Positions 1 to 8,309 of a stretch of DNA of 64,000 nt are shown here, one piece after another (positions within the stretch are counted from its first letter, which is position 1; each line of letters begins with the position of its first letter). The notes below the pieces were generated by a model, which did no database searches, was not told the origin of the DNA, and saw only the letters and a list, made by a program, of their open reading frames with translations. This DNA comes from RGEC01 sp964475595 (GTDB lineage Bacteria; Bacteroidota; Bacteroidia; NS11-12g; UBA955), in the NCBI GenBank assembly GCA_964475595.1, contig CAYYXG010000001.1, positions 203,633 to 267,632 of the forward strand, read 5' to 3'. Made by a program: the position numbers and the translations under genes.

Positions 1-2216
1 AATTTGGTTTTGCCAATTATAAAGCTGAGCAATGTACCAAAGCTGTAGAATGGTTTAAAAATATTGCCTATCTGGGAGATAGCATTGCCCAATATGCCAG
101 TTATAACCTGGGTGACTGCTATTTAAAACTCAGAAGCAAGCGCGACGCTATGAATGCTTTTGCAGAAGCATATCGAAATGGATATAGCAAGGAAATTGCT
201 CAGGATGCGCTCTTGAATCAGGCAAAAATTGCTGTAGAACTCAATGAAAGTAATGCTGCTACATTGCTGCAGAAGTATATTTCAACATACGGCAATTCTT
301 CCAAAAGTAAGGAGGCCAAAAAACTTCTGGCAGGACTCTTGTTAAATACGGATAACTACAGGGATGCGGCAGCCGTTTTGGAAAGTATAACTGACCCGGA
401 TCCGCAAACGGAGGAGGCATTTCAGCGGGTGAGTCTGGCACGGGGCATGGAGCTGTTCAAAAACCGAAACTGGGAGGAAGCATCAAACATGTTTGATAAA
501 TGCATGTCGAAATCCACCAGTAGGAATCTGGCAGGGCAGGCGGCTTTATGGAAGGCAGAAGTATTGATGCAACAAGGTAAGTTCAAGGAGGTTTCAGGTT
601 ACTATCAGCGTTTTCTGGACGCTCCCGGAGTCGCCGAACTTGAGGTTTATCCCTTTGCATTTTACGGATTGGGTTATAGTCGCTATAAGGAAGAAGCTTA
701 CGGAGATGCCATCCCGTATTTCGAAAAATTCCTGAAAACCATTAGCCGCGGTCGCTACGATGAACGAATATACAATGATGCGCAGCTGCGTTTGGGAGAT
801 TGCAATTATTCTCAGGCAGCCAGATTGGGCAAAGAAGCCAATACCCAGAAACGGAAACACATGGATGAGGCCATCACTGCCTATGCCTATGTGACAGGGA
901 AAAAAGGTGCCGATGCTGATTACGCTTTGTATCAGACCGGAATGTTGTATGGGCTTCAGGGACAGCTTTTTGACCTGTCGGGAATGCGTGAGAAAAAAAT
1001 TACGGCGCTGAAACGCCTCGTGGCTGATTTTTCGTCGAGCCGTTTTCTACCCGACGCCTATTTTGAATTGGGCTCAGAATACTGGGCTGCCGGTAGCATC
1101 CGCGATGCAGAACGTTATTATTCATCCTTGATAGATGACTTTAAAACCCATCCACTGGTACTGCGCTGTCTGTTAAATTTGGGTAGATTATACAACAATA
1201 GCGGACAGAGTGAAAAGGCGGTTGAAATGTATACGCGTCTTTTTGATCAGTTTCCGGGCACTCCTGAAGCCAAAGCGGCCTCAGAAAATGTGAAACGCAT
1301 CTACACAGATCAAGGTAAGGGTGGCGAATTTGTTAAATGGACCAAAAACAGGGGAGGAATGACGGCCTCTGAAACGGATAGTTTACTTTATTTCACCGCG
1401 TTCAACCTCTATGAAAGGGATAAATTCAAGGAGGCTGTAGCGGCTTTTCAGGAATATCTTACCGAAGTTAGCAGAGGATTCTTTAAAGTAGCTGCCAATT
1501 ATTACAAGGCCGTGTGTCATGAAGAATTGAAACAAGCCAATGAAGCTTTGCCTCATTATAAGATTGCTGCCGAGTCTAACGGTTTTGAATTCCAGGAGGA
1601 CGCATTACTTAGTGTACTTGAAACACTTGGATCTAAGGCAAGTTGCAATGATGTGATGCCTTATCTTACCCGATTGGAACAAATTACCCGCGATAGGGAA
1701 AAAAGACATCAGGCATGGAAAAATTTGCTAAAATGCTACGAACAGCAAAACAACTGGGCTGAAGGAAGAAACCTGGCGGCGAAAATCGGAACAGAGCTCA
1801 GCAGTACGGATGATTTAAAGGCCGAGGCCCTCGTATTTATTGGTAAAGCGGATGTGCAGGATAAAAAATGGGCCGATGCGCTACTTCGTTTTAAGGAGGC
1901 CTACACTAAATTTAATAACAAGTTTGCTGCGGAAGCCAAATACCGCGAAGCGTGGGTGTATTATACCACGGATAGCTTTGAGCTGGCCAAAGAATCCTGC
2001 TATGGTGTGCTGGATCAGTTTAACAGTTATGACTTTTGGGTGGGTAAATCCATGTTGTTGCTGGGCGATGCATTCCTAAAAACCAAGGATGAATTCAATG
2101 CCAAAGCCACCTGGAACAGCGTGGCCGAGAACTTTGAAATTCAGGAACTGGTGGCCGAAGCTCGCGAGAAACTGGCTCGTCTGCGCGATAAAAAATCAAG
2201 GCCCGGCGACGAATAA
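1..2216 (+). CDS. TPR-repeat protein, 5' end outside the window
   Basis: The reading frame is open from base 3, so the start lies upstream and the visible part is 737 residues. The ATG at 150 is internal. Almost the whole chain is degenerate tetratricopeptide helical pairs, with recurring patterns such as A..YY..LI, ALYQTG.LYG and AEAKYREAWVYY, typical of long outer-membrane-associated TPR proteins of Bacteroidota. TPR proteins are scaffolds; no enzymatic motif is visible. The signal peptide, if any, would be in the missing part. It ends 4 bp before the stop of the convergent thioredoxin-fold gene. The partner and precise role are unknown. Confidence 0.85.
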   Translation, partial: FGFANYKAEQCTKAVEWFKNIAYLGDSIAQYASYNLGDCYLKLRSKRDAMNAFAEAYRNGYSKEIAQDALLNQAKIAVELNESNAATLLQKYISTYGNSSKSKEAKKLLAGLLLNTDNYRDAAAVLESITDPDPQTEEAFQRVSLARGMELFKNRNWEEASNMFDKCMSKSTSRNLAGQAALWKAEVLMQQGKFKEVSGYYQRFLDAPGVAELEVYPFAFYGLGYSRYKEEAYGDAIPYFEKFLKTISRGRYDERIYNDAQLRLGDCNYSQAARLGKEANTQKRKHMDEAITAYAYVTGKKGADADYALYQTGMLYGLQGQLFDLSGMREKKITALKRLVADFSSSRFLPDAYFELGSEYWAAGSIRDAERYYSSLIDDFKTHPLVLRCLLNLGRLYNNSGQSEKAVEMYTRLFDQFPGTPEAKAASENVKRIYTDQGKGGEFVKWTKNRGGMTASETDSLLYFTAFNLYERDKFKEAVAAFQEYLTEVSRGFFKVAANYYKAVCHEELKQANEALPHYKIAAESNGFEFQEDALLSVLETLGSKASCNDVMPYLTRLEQITRDREKRHQAWKNLLKCYEQQNNWAEGRNLAAKIGTELSSTDDLKAEALVFIGKADVQDKKWADALLRFKEAYTKFNNKFAAEAKYREAWVYYTTDSFELAKESCYGVLDQFNSYDFWVGKSMLLLGDAFLKTKDEFNAKATWNSVAENFEIQELVAEAREKLARLRDKKSRPGDE

Positions 2217-2220
2217 GCCA

Positions 2221-3384
2221 TCAACGCTCAGCGTATATTTTTCCTAATAGCTTCTTGGTTTCGGCGTAGTTTTCCCCCGATTTTTTAGCCAGCTCAATGG
2301 CTTCTTTGGCTGCATTTTCGGCTGCATCATAACGCTTAAGGGCATATAAAAGCGCAGCATAGGTGTCAGCATGGTTGTATTCATCATCCCTGTTTACCAC
2401 ATCTGTAGCCCATTCCAATGCAATATTAAGGGCTACAGTATCCTTTGTGTTTTCATAAATATTCCATGCAACTTGGTTTAGATAACTATTAGCGTAGTTA
2501 CTTTTATTTTTCCTGTAATCATTATTCAGCCATTGAGCATATTCCAGCCATTGTTTTGAACCGGATAAATAAGAGCTCATGAAGTTAAATGTCTGATTAT
2601 TGGCAGCAACACTGTCGTTGGCATTGGCTATCATGCAATATCCCAGAATGGTGTCATGCATTACCTCGCGCTGCATATTCAGATTAGAATCAATGAAGGC
2701 TTTTAATTGCACATTGAAAGATTGACTTGCATAAGGTTCGCTGTAGTCATTTTTCCATTGACTGCAGTATCTTGCGGATGTGAGCAGGTGTTTTTTATAG
2801 TCCTGATTGTATAGTCTATTAATAACGATATAGCCGACTTCTGTATTCCAGTTATTGCTATCTGCAAGGTAAGGTTCTGTTTCACCCGGTTTTGGCCAGC
2901 TTATCTTGCTTCTGTCCAATTGGAACATGTTGTTGTAAAAATCAGGGAATTGCAGACTGAATGTTGGAGCATAATTCAGGGTTTTACCGGCGAGTTTTAG
3001 CTTCCAAACGGAATCAAGCAATGTGCCGTAATAATCCGGTTTTGCATAGCCTGCAACCATGCTTACAACCCGTTTGTCAGGATTAATAAACACACAAAAC
3101 GGATAGGAATGTATTCCGTAACGTTTGGCCAGTTCTATTCCATCTTGCTTTTCTGCATTCAGGCGAATAAGGATGAATCTATCTTTAATTTTTTCTTTAA
3201 TCACCGGATCGGAAAATGTTTTTTTCTCAAGCACTTTACACCAATAGCACCAGTCTGTGTAGAAATCAATCATTACCAGTTTATCCTCTTTTCTTGCTCT
3301 TTCCAGTGCTCTGTTCAGTTCGGCCGGCTGAGAAAATGCCACATTCACCATGAATGCAATGCCCATTAAAATCCAACTACGCAT
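2221..3384 (-). CDS. Exported thioredoxin-fold protein with C-terminal helical repeats
   Basis: 387 residues. An N-terminal signal peptide (about residues 1-18, ending AFSQ) is followed by a thioredoxin fold with an intact redox pair, CYWC at 46-49 in the context DFYTDWCYWC. The rest, about residues 200-387, is helical and TPR-like, ending in AAKEAIELAKKSG and LLGKIYAER. This arrangement matches DUF255/thioredoxin_7-type periplasmic proteins, which reduce or isomerise disulfides; the substrate is unknown. The ATG at 3384 is chosen over an in-frame TTG six bases upstream because the -7 promoter element ends three bases before the ATG. A terminator separates it from the upstream same-strand gene, so it is probably transcribed alone. 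Confidence 0.85.
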   Translation of the reverse strand: MRSWILMGIAFMVNVAFSQPAELNRALERARKEDKLVMIDFYTDWCYWCKVLEKKTFSDPVIKEKIKDRFILIRLNAEKQDGIELAKRYGIHSYPFCVFINPDKRVVSMVAGYAKPDYYGTLLDSVWKLKLAGKTLNYAPTFSLQFPDFYNNMFQLDRSKISWPKPGETEPYLADSNNWNTEVGYIVINRLYNQDYKKHLLTSARYCSQWKNDYSEPYASQSFNVQLKAFIDSNLNMQREVMHDTILGYCMIANANDSVAANNQTFNFMSSYLSGSKQWLEYAQWLNNDYRKNKSNYANSYLNQVAWNIYENTKDTVALNIALEWATDVVNRDDEYNHADTYAALLYALKRYDAAENAAKEAIELAKKSGENYAETKKLLGKIYAER

Positions 3385-3387
3385 ATT

Positions 3388-3395
3388 CAAAAATA
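3388..3395 (-). promoter_or_regulatory. -7 promoter element of the thioredoxin-fold gene
   Basis: TATTTTTG on the minus strand matches the Bacteroidota -7 consensus TAnnTTTG exactly. It ends three bases before the ATG at 3384, so the mRNA would be leaderless or nearly so. It directly abuts the T-run of the preceding terminator. No clear -33 element was found. Confidence 0.5.
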
Positions 3396-3427
3396 AAAAA
3401 AAACACCCGCTGGAGGGTGTTTTTTTT
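3396..3427 (-). terminator. Intrinsic terminator after the coiled-coil gene
   Basis: A perfect stem pairs 3396-3408 with 3415-3427, with core ACACCC/GGGTGT and A-run/T-run flanks, around the loop GCTGGA. Read on the minus strand it lies 14 bases after the stop of the coiled-coil gene and ends in eight or nine T. It separates that gene from the thioredoxin-fold gene. Confidence 0.85.
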
Positions 3428-3441
3428 AGGTATGGTTGGGG

Positions 3442-4371
3442 TTATTTTAAATCCAGGGCTTCACTGCCAATTTTAAATCCATCGCAGTACAGTTCAATAG
3501 CATATTTACCTTTTTTCAGATCCCTGGCAGGACGCCATTTGGTAGCCGGTACTGCTTTACTTTCCTGGTCATACGTTACCGAAAATTTATAGGTGTATTT
3601 GCTCTCTTTACCCTCATACTCGAAGGTACCCCCTTCGTTACCGGGATTACTAAGCGTAACTCCTTCAGGCCCTGTTACTTTTACATAAATGGTTTTATCG
3701 CCGGGCTCCGCCACTTTGTTTTCGGCCAACGTAAATGATGTTCTGAAAGCTTCAACATCCTTGGCGCGGTTGGTGGTGGCTTCTTTTCCGGTAATCCAGC
3801 GTTTTTTAAGTGCCTCTATTCTGATGCTGCCTGCCTGCAATCGCTGGGCAATATTCTTGTATTTTTTCTTTTCAGCGCTCAATTGCTTATTTTCAGTTTG
3901 GGCGGCTTCTTTTTCCTTTTCCAGCTGATTATTTACCTCTTTTAACTCTTCGTTTTCTTTTTGCAGCTGATCCAATTGCAGTGAGAGTTCTTCAATTTTC
4001 GATTTTAACTCGGCTATCTCAGCATCACTGGCATTTTTATTATTACGCAGTTTACTCACCAAAACCGCAATTTCATTCTTTCGTTTTATCAGGTCAGCGT
4101 TCAGTTCTTTATTGTTATCGACCAATGCTGCGCTGTCCCTTCTGAATTTTTCCAGCAGGTATTCCGCTTCTGCCAGTGCGGTTGTTTTTTCTTTTAGATT
4201 ACTTTCGGTAATAACCAATTTCTTTTCCACGATTTCTTTTTCATTGCCGCCTTTTTGCCACATGTAAAACAATCCGGCGTTCAGGGCTAATAAAATGCCG
4301 ATGATGGTGTACAGCAGTGCCTTGCTGTTGCGATTTTTTTGTTCGGCCTGGTTGGTGGGCGTTGTTTCCAT
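3442..4371 (-). CDS. Membrane-anchored coiled-coil protein of unknown function
   Basis: 309 residues from the ATG at 4371. A short polar N-terminus is followed by one membrane segment (about residues 18-38, ALLYTIIGILLALNAGLFYM). A long coiled coil (about 45-195) is rich in E, K and L heptads. A C-terminal domain with beta character (GDKTIYVKVTGPEGV, ATKWRPARDLKKGKYAIELY) follows and probably sits in the periplasm. I do not recognise a named family; homologous hypothetical proteins seem to be common in Bacteroidota. A longer frame reaches 4503 but would run across the divergent rfbC start. It is read divergently from rfbC and ends in a strong terminator. Confidence 0.75.
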   Translation of the reverse strand: METTPTNQAEQKNRNSKALLYTIIGILLALNAGLFYMWQKGGNEKEIVEKKLVITESNLKEKTTALAEAEYLLEKFRRDSAALVDNNKELNADLIKRKNEIAVLVSKLRNNKNASDAEIAELKSKIEELSLQLDQLQKENEELKEVNNQLEKEKEAAQTENKQLSAEKKKYKNIAQRLQAGSIRIEALKKRWITGKEATTNRAKDVEAFRTSFTLAENKVAEPGDKTIYVKVTGPEGVTLSNPGNEGGTFEYEGKESKYTYKFSVTYDQESKAVPATKWRPARDLKKGKYAIELYCDGFKIGSEALDLK

Positions 4372-4395
4372 AATTAGGGTTTTTAACGATATGTG

Positions 4396-4403
4396 CAAAT
4401 GTA
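4396..4403 (-). promoter_or_regulatory. -7 promoter element of the coiled-coil gene
   Basis: TACATTTG on the minus strand is an exact TAnnTTTG match 24 bases before the ATG at 4371, in the 82-base divergent gap shared with rfbC. The gap is very A/T-rich. A weaker AATATTTG faces rfbC on the plus strand. Confidence 0.45.
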
Positions 4404-4453
4404 AAATTACAAAATATCTTTTAAATATAAAATATTTGCAACTGTCCAATACA

Positions 4454-4996
4454 ATGGAAATAATAAACGAGCCGATTCCGGGATTGTGGTTGCTAAAACC
4501 CAATGTTTTTGCCGACCATAGGGGGCATTTTTATGAAAGTTACCGAGCAGATTTCTTCAACAAGAGAGGCCTTGATGTCCATTTTGTTCAGGATAATCAG
4601 AGTTTGTCTAACCGGGGAATAGTGCGCGGTTTGCATTTTCAGTCTCCGCCGCATGCCCAAGATAAACTCGTGAGGGTGGTTTCAGGAGCAGTGCTTGATG
4701 TGGTGGTGGATATACGAAAGGATTCGGCAACCTATGGAAAAACGTATGCCGTGGAATTAACAGCCGATAATTTCCTCATGTTATTCATTCCCAAAGGATT
4801 TGCCCATGGATTTGCCACCCTTCAGGATCATACCATTTTTCAATATAAGTGCAGCGACTACTATGCCCCGTCTGCAGAAGGGGGAGTGCTTTGGAATAGC
4901 CCTTCGCTAAAAATTAACTGGGGTTTTGATCAGCCGGTATTGTCACAAAAAGACACCCTGCACCCCGATTTTAGTGATTTTCAATCTCCGTTTTAA
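4454..4996 (+). CDS. rfbC: dTDP-4-dehydrorhamnose 3,5-epimerase
   Basis: 180 residues, the usual RmlC/RfbC length, when started at the ATG at 4454; the frame extends further upstream without a family match. The cupin-fold enzyme epimerises C3 and C5 of dTDP-4-keto-6-deoxyglucose on the way to dTDP-rhamnose for surface polysaccharide. Visible family features are FYESYR near residue 26, NRGIVRGLHFQ with the catalytic His61, IPKGFAHGF at 112-120, and QYKCSDYYAP with the active-site Tyr131, followed by EGGVLWNSP. The other dTDP-rhamnose genes (rfbA, B, D) are not in the window. The 3' end overlaps the convergent acetyltransferase gene by 26 bases. Confidence 0.93.
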   Translation: MEIINEPIPGLWLLKPNVFADHRGHFYESYRADFFNKRGLDVHFVQDNQSLSNRGIVRGLHFQSPPHAQDKLVRVVSGAVLDVVVDIRKDSATYGKTYAVELTADNFLMLFIPKGFAHGFATLQDHTIFQYKCSDYYAPSAEGGVLWNSPSLKINWGFDQPVLSQKDTLHPDFSDFQSPF

Positions 4997-5495
4997 ACGG
5001 GGATTTCTTGAGGAGGTCAACCCAGTCTTCACTTTCTGCTATTTTGGTGAAACCCTGTTTGGATAACAGGTGCATTGAAATGAAGTTGTCTTTGTGCACC
5101 TGTGCCAGTATGTAGGGTAATTTCAGCGAGCGAAAGCCCCAGTCTACACAAGTTTTTACGGCAACCGTGGCAATGCCCATTTTTCTGAAATCAGGATGAA
5201 TTCTATAAGATATGTCAATCTGGTTATTAAGGTCCTTTCTTACCCTGAGGCCGCACAATCCTACGAGTAAACAACTATCCCGGTGTTCTATGGCCCATAA
5301 TCCAAATCCATGCCGCCTGTAATGGGGATAGTAATTAAGCCATGCTTTGATATCAGGCAGGGTTTGTTGTCGCAATAATCGGGTAAATCGCTGTGTTTCT
5401 TCATCCGAATGAATTTCCAGGATTCGCGGAGCATCATCAAGTTCCATGGTGCGAAACCGACAACCGGTAGTTTGAGACAGTAATGGAATCTTCAT
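4971..5495 (-). CDS. GNAT-family N-acetyltransferase
   Basis: 174 residues from the ATG at 5495; an in-frame ATG at 5516 would add seven residues. It is an acetyl-CoA-dependent N-acetyltransferase of the RimJ/RimL type. It shows TGCRFRTMELDDAPRILEIH at the N-terminus, a central GLCGLRVRKDLNNQIDISYRI strand pair, and the CoA-loop region HPDFRKMGIATVAVKTCVDWG, followed by VHKDNFISMHLLSKQGF, the signature for N/S-x-S-xxLxxKxGF. The acceptor cannot be predicted. It is divergent from the MazG-like gene and overlaps rfbC at the 3' end. Confidence 0.88.
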   Translation of the reverse strand: MKIPLLSQTTGCRFRTMELDDAPRILEIHSDEETQRFTRLLRQQTLPDIKAWLNYYPHYRRHGFGLWAIEHRDSCLLVGLCGLRVRKDLNNQIDISYRIHPDFRKMGIATVAVKTCVDWGFRSLKLPYILAQVHKDNFISMHLLSKQGFTKIAESEDWVDLLKKSPFKTEIENH

Positions 5496-5523
5496 GGCTG
5501 ATGCAATGTTACCCATTGATTCT

Positions 5524-5531
5524 TATGTTTG
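5524..5531 (+). promoter_or_regulatory. -7 promoter element of the MazG-like gene
   Basis: TATGTTTG is an exact TAnnTTTG match, followed by caac and then the ATG at 5536. The four-base gap predicts a leaderless mRNA. No convincing -33 element was found. Confidence 0.5.
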
Positions 5532-5535
5532 CAAC

Positions 5536-5874
5536 ATGCAGGAAATTACGATTTCACAAGCCCAACAGCGGGTGGATGATTGGATTAACAATGTGGGTGT
5601 CCGTTATTTTTCAGAATTGACCAACATGGCAGTTTTAACCGAGGAAGTGGGCGAGTTGGCGCGCATCATGGCCAGAACTTATGGCGATCAGAGTTTTAAG
5701 GAATCGGATTTACATAAGAATTTGGCAGATGAAATGGCCGATGTGCTATGGGTATTGATTTGTCTTGCCAATCAAACCGGGGTCAATCTGACGGAGGCCT
5801 TTGAGCAAAATTTGCAGAAAAAACTCAATAGGGATTTAGATAGGCATAAAAACAATCCCAAACTCAAATCCTAA
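5536..5874 (+). CDS. MazG-like nucleotide pyrophosphohydrolase
   Basis: 112 residues, a single all-alpha MazG domain. These enzymes hydrolyse nucleoside triphosphates (often non-canonical ones such as dUTP or oxidised dNTPs) to monophosphate plus pyrophosphate. The Mg-binding motif EExxE...ExxD is complete: E36, E37, E40 in LTEEVGELARI and E66, D69 in LADEMADVLW. The ATG at 5536 is preferred to a longer in-frame start at 5494 because the domain begins here and a -7 element lies just upstream. A single-domain protein of this size resembles the dimeric or tetrameric MazG-like class rather than full-length E. coli MazG. The exact substrate is unknown. Confidence 0.88.
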   Translation: MQEITISQAQQRVDDWINNVGVRYFSELTNMAVLTEEVGELARIMARTYGDQSFKESDLHKNLADEMADVLWVLICLANQTGVNLTEAFEQNLQKKLNRDLDRHKNNPKLKS

Positions 5875-5941
5875 TACTCCGCGAACGACAGAATTACTTT
5901 GTTTAACGACTAGCAGTCAAACATTCCACATGGCTATTCGT

Positions 5942-5949
5942 TACCTTTG
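5942..5949 (+). promoter_or_regulatory. -7 promoter element of the mevalonate cluster
   Basis: TACCTTTG, an exact TAnnTTTG match, lies eight bases before the TTG start of idi2 at 5958. It is the only good promoter candidate before the run of closely spaced isoprenoid genes that reaches 12125. Confidence 0.5.
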
Positions 5950-5957
5950 TATTCATT

Positions 5958-6965
5958 TTGGAAAATAACGATCTCAGCTCCCGCAAAACAGATCATATTC
6001 AGCTGGCCTTCGAGGCACAATCCAAAGGGCTGGATGATCGCTTTTATTATGAGCCCATGCTACATGCTCATCCGGCTTCCGGCGTCATTCCGCCTCTGCA
6101 GCTGGCAGGTAAGGTCCTCAAAGCTCCATTGTGGATCAGTAGCATGACCGGTGGAGCACAGCTGGCCGGTAACATTAACCGCAATCTGGCACTGGCGTGT
6201 AAAAATTTTGGCTTGGGGATGGGATTGGGCAGCTGTCGGTCTTTGCTGGAAAGCGATGACTATTTTCATGATTTTGCGGTTCGTAAATACATGGGAGATC
6301 AGCCATTATTTGCCAATCTGGGAATTGCGCAGGTAGAGGAGTTACTTGCCCTAAATCAGTTTGATAAAATACGGGATATGGTAAACCGACTGGAGGCAGA
6401 CGGTTTGATTATCCACGTAAATCCGCTGCAGGAGTGGCTGCAACCCGAAGGGGACCGTATTGTTAATCCACCGATACACACCATTACACAATTTCTGGAA
6501 ATGGCCGATTTTCCGGTCATGGTGAAAGAAGTAGGACAGGGGTTTGGACCTGAAAGCATGAAAGCGCTGGCTAAACTGCCTCTTGAAGCCATAGAATTCG
6601 GTGCCTCCGGTGGTACCAACTTTAGCATGCTCGAAAACCTGAGGCGGGATGATTTTTTCAGAGAACAGTTTGGTCCCGTGGCCAATATTGGCCACAATGC
6701 CAATGAAATGGTAAACTGGGCCGCTGAACTTTGCACGGCTCCTGCAAATAGCGTTAAAACACGCGCATTCATTGTTTCCGGTGGAATCAAGAACTTTCTG
6801 GACGGTTATTATCACGTTCAGCGTTTGCCCTGGAAATCGCTCTATGCTCAGGCGTCGGCTTTTTTGAAACATGCCATGCGCAGTGAAGATGAACTAATGG
6901 AATTTACCGAAAATCAGATTCGGGGATTGGAACTTGCCTATACATTTCTTACCGTTAAAAAATGA
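5958..6965 (+). CDS. fni: Type 2 isopentenyl-diphosphate delta-isomerase
   Basis: 335 residues. The FMN-dependent enzyme interconverts IPP and DMAPP after the mevalonate pathway. Family signatures are RKTDHIQLA (9-17), SSMTGG, HVNPLQEWLQPEGD, VMVKEVGQGFG, FGASGGTNF and VSGGIKNFLDGYY in a TIM-barrel order. The start is a TTG: there is no ATG between the promoter element and the conserved RKxDHI motif. The gene ends in ATGA, with the HMG-CoA reductase start overlapping its stop by four bases, so translation is probably coupled. It is first in the isoprenoid run. Confidence 0.93.
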   Translation: MENNDLSSRKTDHIQLAFEAQSKGLDDRFYYEPMLHAHPASGVIPPLQLAGKVLKAPLWISSMTGGAQLAGNINRNLALACKNFGLGMGLGSCRSLLESDDYFHDFAVRKYMGDQPLFANLGIAQVEELLALNQFDKIRDMVNRLEADGLIIHVNPLQEWLQPEGDRIVNPPIHTITQFLEMADFPVMVKEVGQGFGPESMKALAKLPLEAIEFGASGGTNFSMLENLRRDDFFREQFGPVANIGHNANEMVNWAAELCTAPANSVKTRAFIVSGGIKNFLDGYYHVQRLPWKSLYAQASAFLKHAMRSEDELMEFTENQIRGLELAYTFLTVKK

Positions 6966-8305
6966 AAAACATTCAGCCCGTCAAAGGATTTAGCAAACTT
7001 AGCAAACACGCAAAGCTGGAATGGCTTATATCCCGGTACAGCCAAAAACCGGAATTGTCGCAGTCTATGCTCAGCGGATACTGGCACGCTGATGCAGAAG
7101 TTCAAAAACTGCACGATGAATTTATTGAGAATACCATCAGCAATTATTATCTGCCTTTTGGTGTTGCCCCCAATTTTCTGATTAACGGGAAGTTGTATGC
7201 ATTGCCCATGGCCATTGAAGAAAGTAGCGTGGTGGCTGCAGCGGCTAAAGCTGCCAATTTTTGGCTGGACCGAGGTGGTTTTCACGCCCATGTTATCAGC
7301 ACCCGAAAAATAGGGCATGTTCATTTTTTGTGGGAAGGAAGCGATCAACAGCAACTTTTTAACTTTTTTGACAGGGTGAAAAGTAAGTTTTTTGAACAGG
7401 CCGAACCCCTCACTCGCAATATGGTACTCAGGGGTGGCGGTATTGCTGATATTCAGCTGCGCGACAAAACCGAACTGGAGCCGGGATATTATCAGCTGGA
7501 AGCAACTTTTGAAACCTGCGACAGCATGGGGGCCAACTTTATCAACTCATGCCTGGAAAATTTTGCCAAAACGCTGCAAACAGAAATTGCTGAAGATGGC
7601 ACTTTAAAGGCAGAGGAGCGCACCGTACAGGTAATAATGAGCATATTGAGTAATTATACCCCTGAATGCATCGTCAGAGCAGAGGTTTCTTGCAATATTG
7701 ATGAGATTAATGAGGGCAGTGGCATCGGAAATCGCGAGTTTGCCGAAAAGTTTTGCCGCGCTATTCGTATTGCAGAAATAGAGCCGTATCGGGCCGTAAC
7801 CCATAATAAAGGAATCATGAATGGTATTGACGCGGTGGTTTTGGCTACCGGCAATGATTTTAGGGCTGTAGAGGCCTGTGCCCATGCGTTTGCTTCCAGA
7901 GGTGGCAGATATCGCAGTCTTACTCATGCCGAAATAGTCAATAACCGGTTTGTGTTTTCACTGGAAATTCCATTGTCGTTGGGAACAGTAGGTGGTATCA
8001 CTAACCTGCATCCCATGGTGAAATTTGCTCACGAAATTCTCGGTAATCCGGGCGCGGCAGAATTGATGCAAATAGTGGCTGTTGCAGGCCTGGCACAAAA
8101 CTTTAGTGCAGTTCGCAGTCTCATTACAAGTGGAATCCAAAAAGGACACATGAAAATGCATTTGCTCAATATTCTCAACCAACTTGAGGCCACTGATGAG
8201 GAGAAAGAAAAGATCGTAGATTACTTCAAGGATCATGTGGTTAGCTATTCAGAGGCAGTTAGGGTGTTTTGCAACTTACGCGGGGTAACCGCACAATCAA
8301 ACTAA
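6962..8305 (+). CDS. mvaA: Hydroxymethylglutaryl-CoA reductase (class II type)
   Basis: 447 residues, the usual length of bacterial class II enzymes, which lack a membrane anchor. It makes mevalonate from HMG-CoA, the committed step of the pathway. Visible signatures are LPMAIEESSVVAAAAKAA with the catalytic Glu, CDSMGANFINSCLE, NKGIMNGIDAVVLATGNDFR with the catalytic Lys and Asp, and GGRYRSLTHAEI followed by SLGTVGGITNLHP. Its neighbours show that it works in synthesis here rather than in mevalonate breakdown. HMG-CoA synthase and the thiolase are not in the window. Cofactor preference cannot be read from the sequence. Confidence 0.95.
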   Translation: MKNIQPVKGFSKLSKHAKLEWLISRYSQKPELSQSMLSGYWHADAEVQKLHDEFIENTISNYYLPFGVAPNFLINGKLYALPMAIEESSVVAAAAKAANFWLDRGGFHAHVISTRKIGHVHFLWEGSDQQQLFNFFDRVKSKFFEQAEPLTRNMVLRGGGIADIQLRDKTELEPGYYQLEATFETCDSMGANFINSCLENFAKTLQTEIAEDGTLKAEERTVQVIMSILSNYTPECIVRAEVSCNIDEINEGSGIGNREFAEKFCRAIRIAEIEPYRAVTHNKGIMNGIDAVVLATGNDFRAVEACAHAFASRGGRYRSLTHAEIVNNRFVFSLEIPLSLGTVGGITNLHPMVKFAHEILGNPGAAELMQIVAVAGLAQNFSAVRSLITSGIQKGHMKMHLLNILNQLEATDEEKEKIVDYFKDHVVSYSEAVRVFCNLRGVTAQSN

Positions 8306-8309
8306 CGCG

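Noticed and set aside
1840..2079. Long open frames opposite or out of phase with genes across the window (for example 1840-2079, 6351-6872, 9595-10218, 41835-42362, 44627-45349)
   Set aside because: They lie wholly inside well-supported genes, have no family resemblance, and show the composition expected of antisense or shifted frames.
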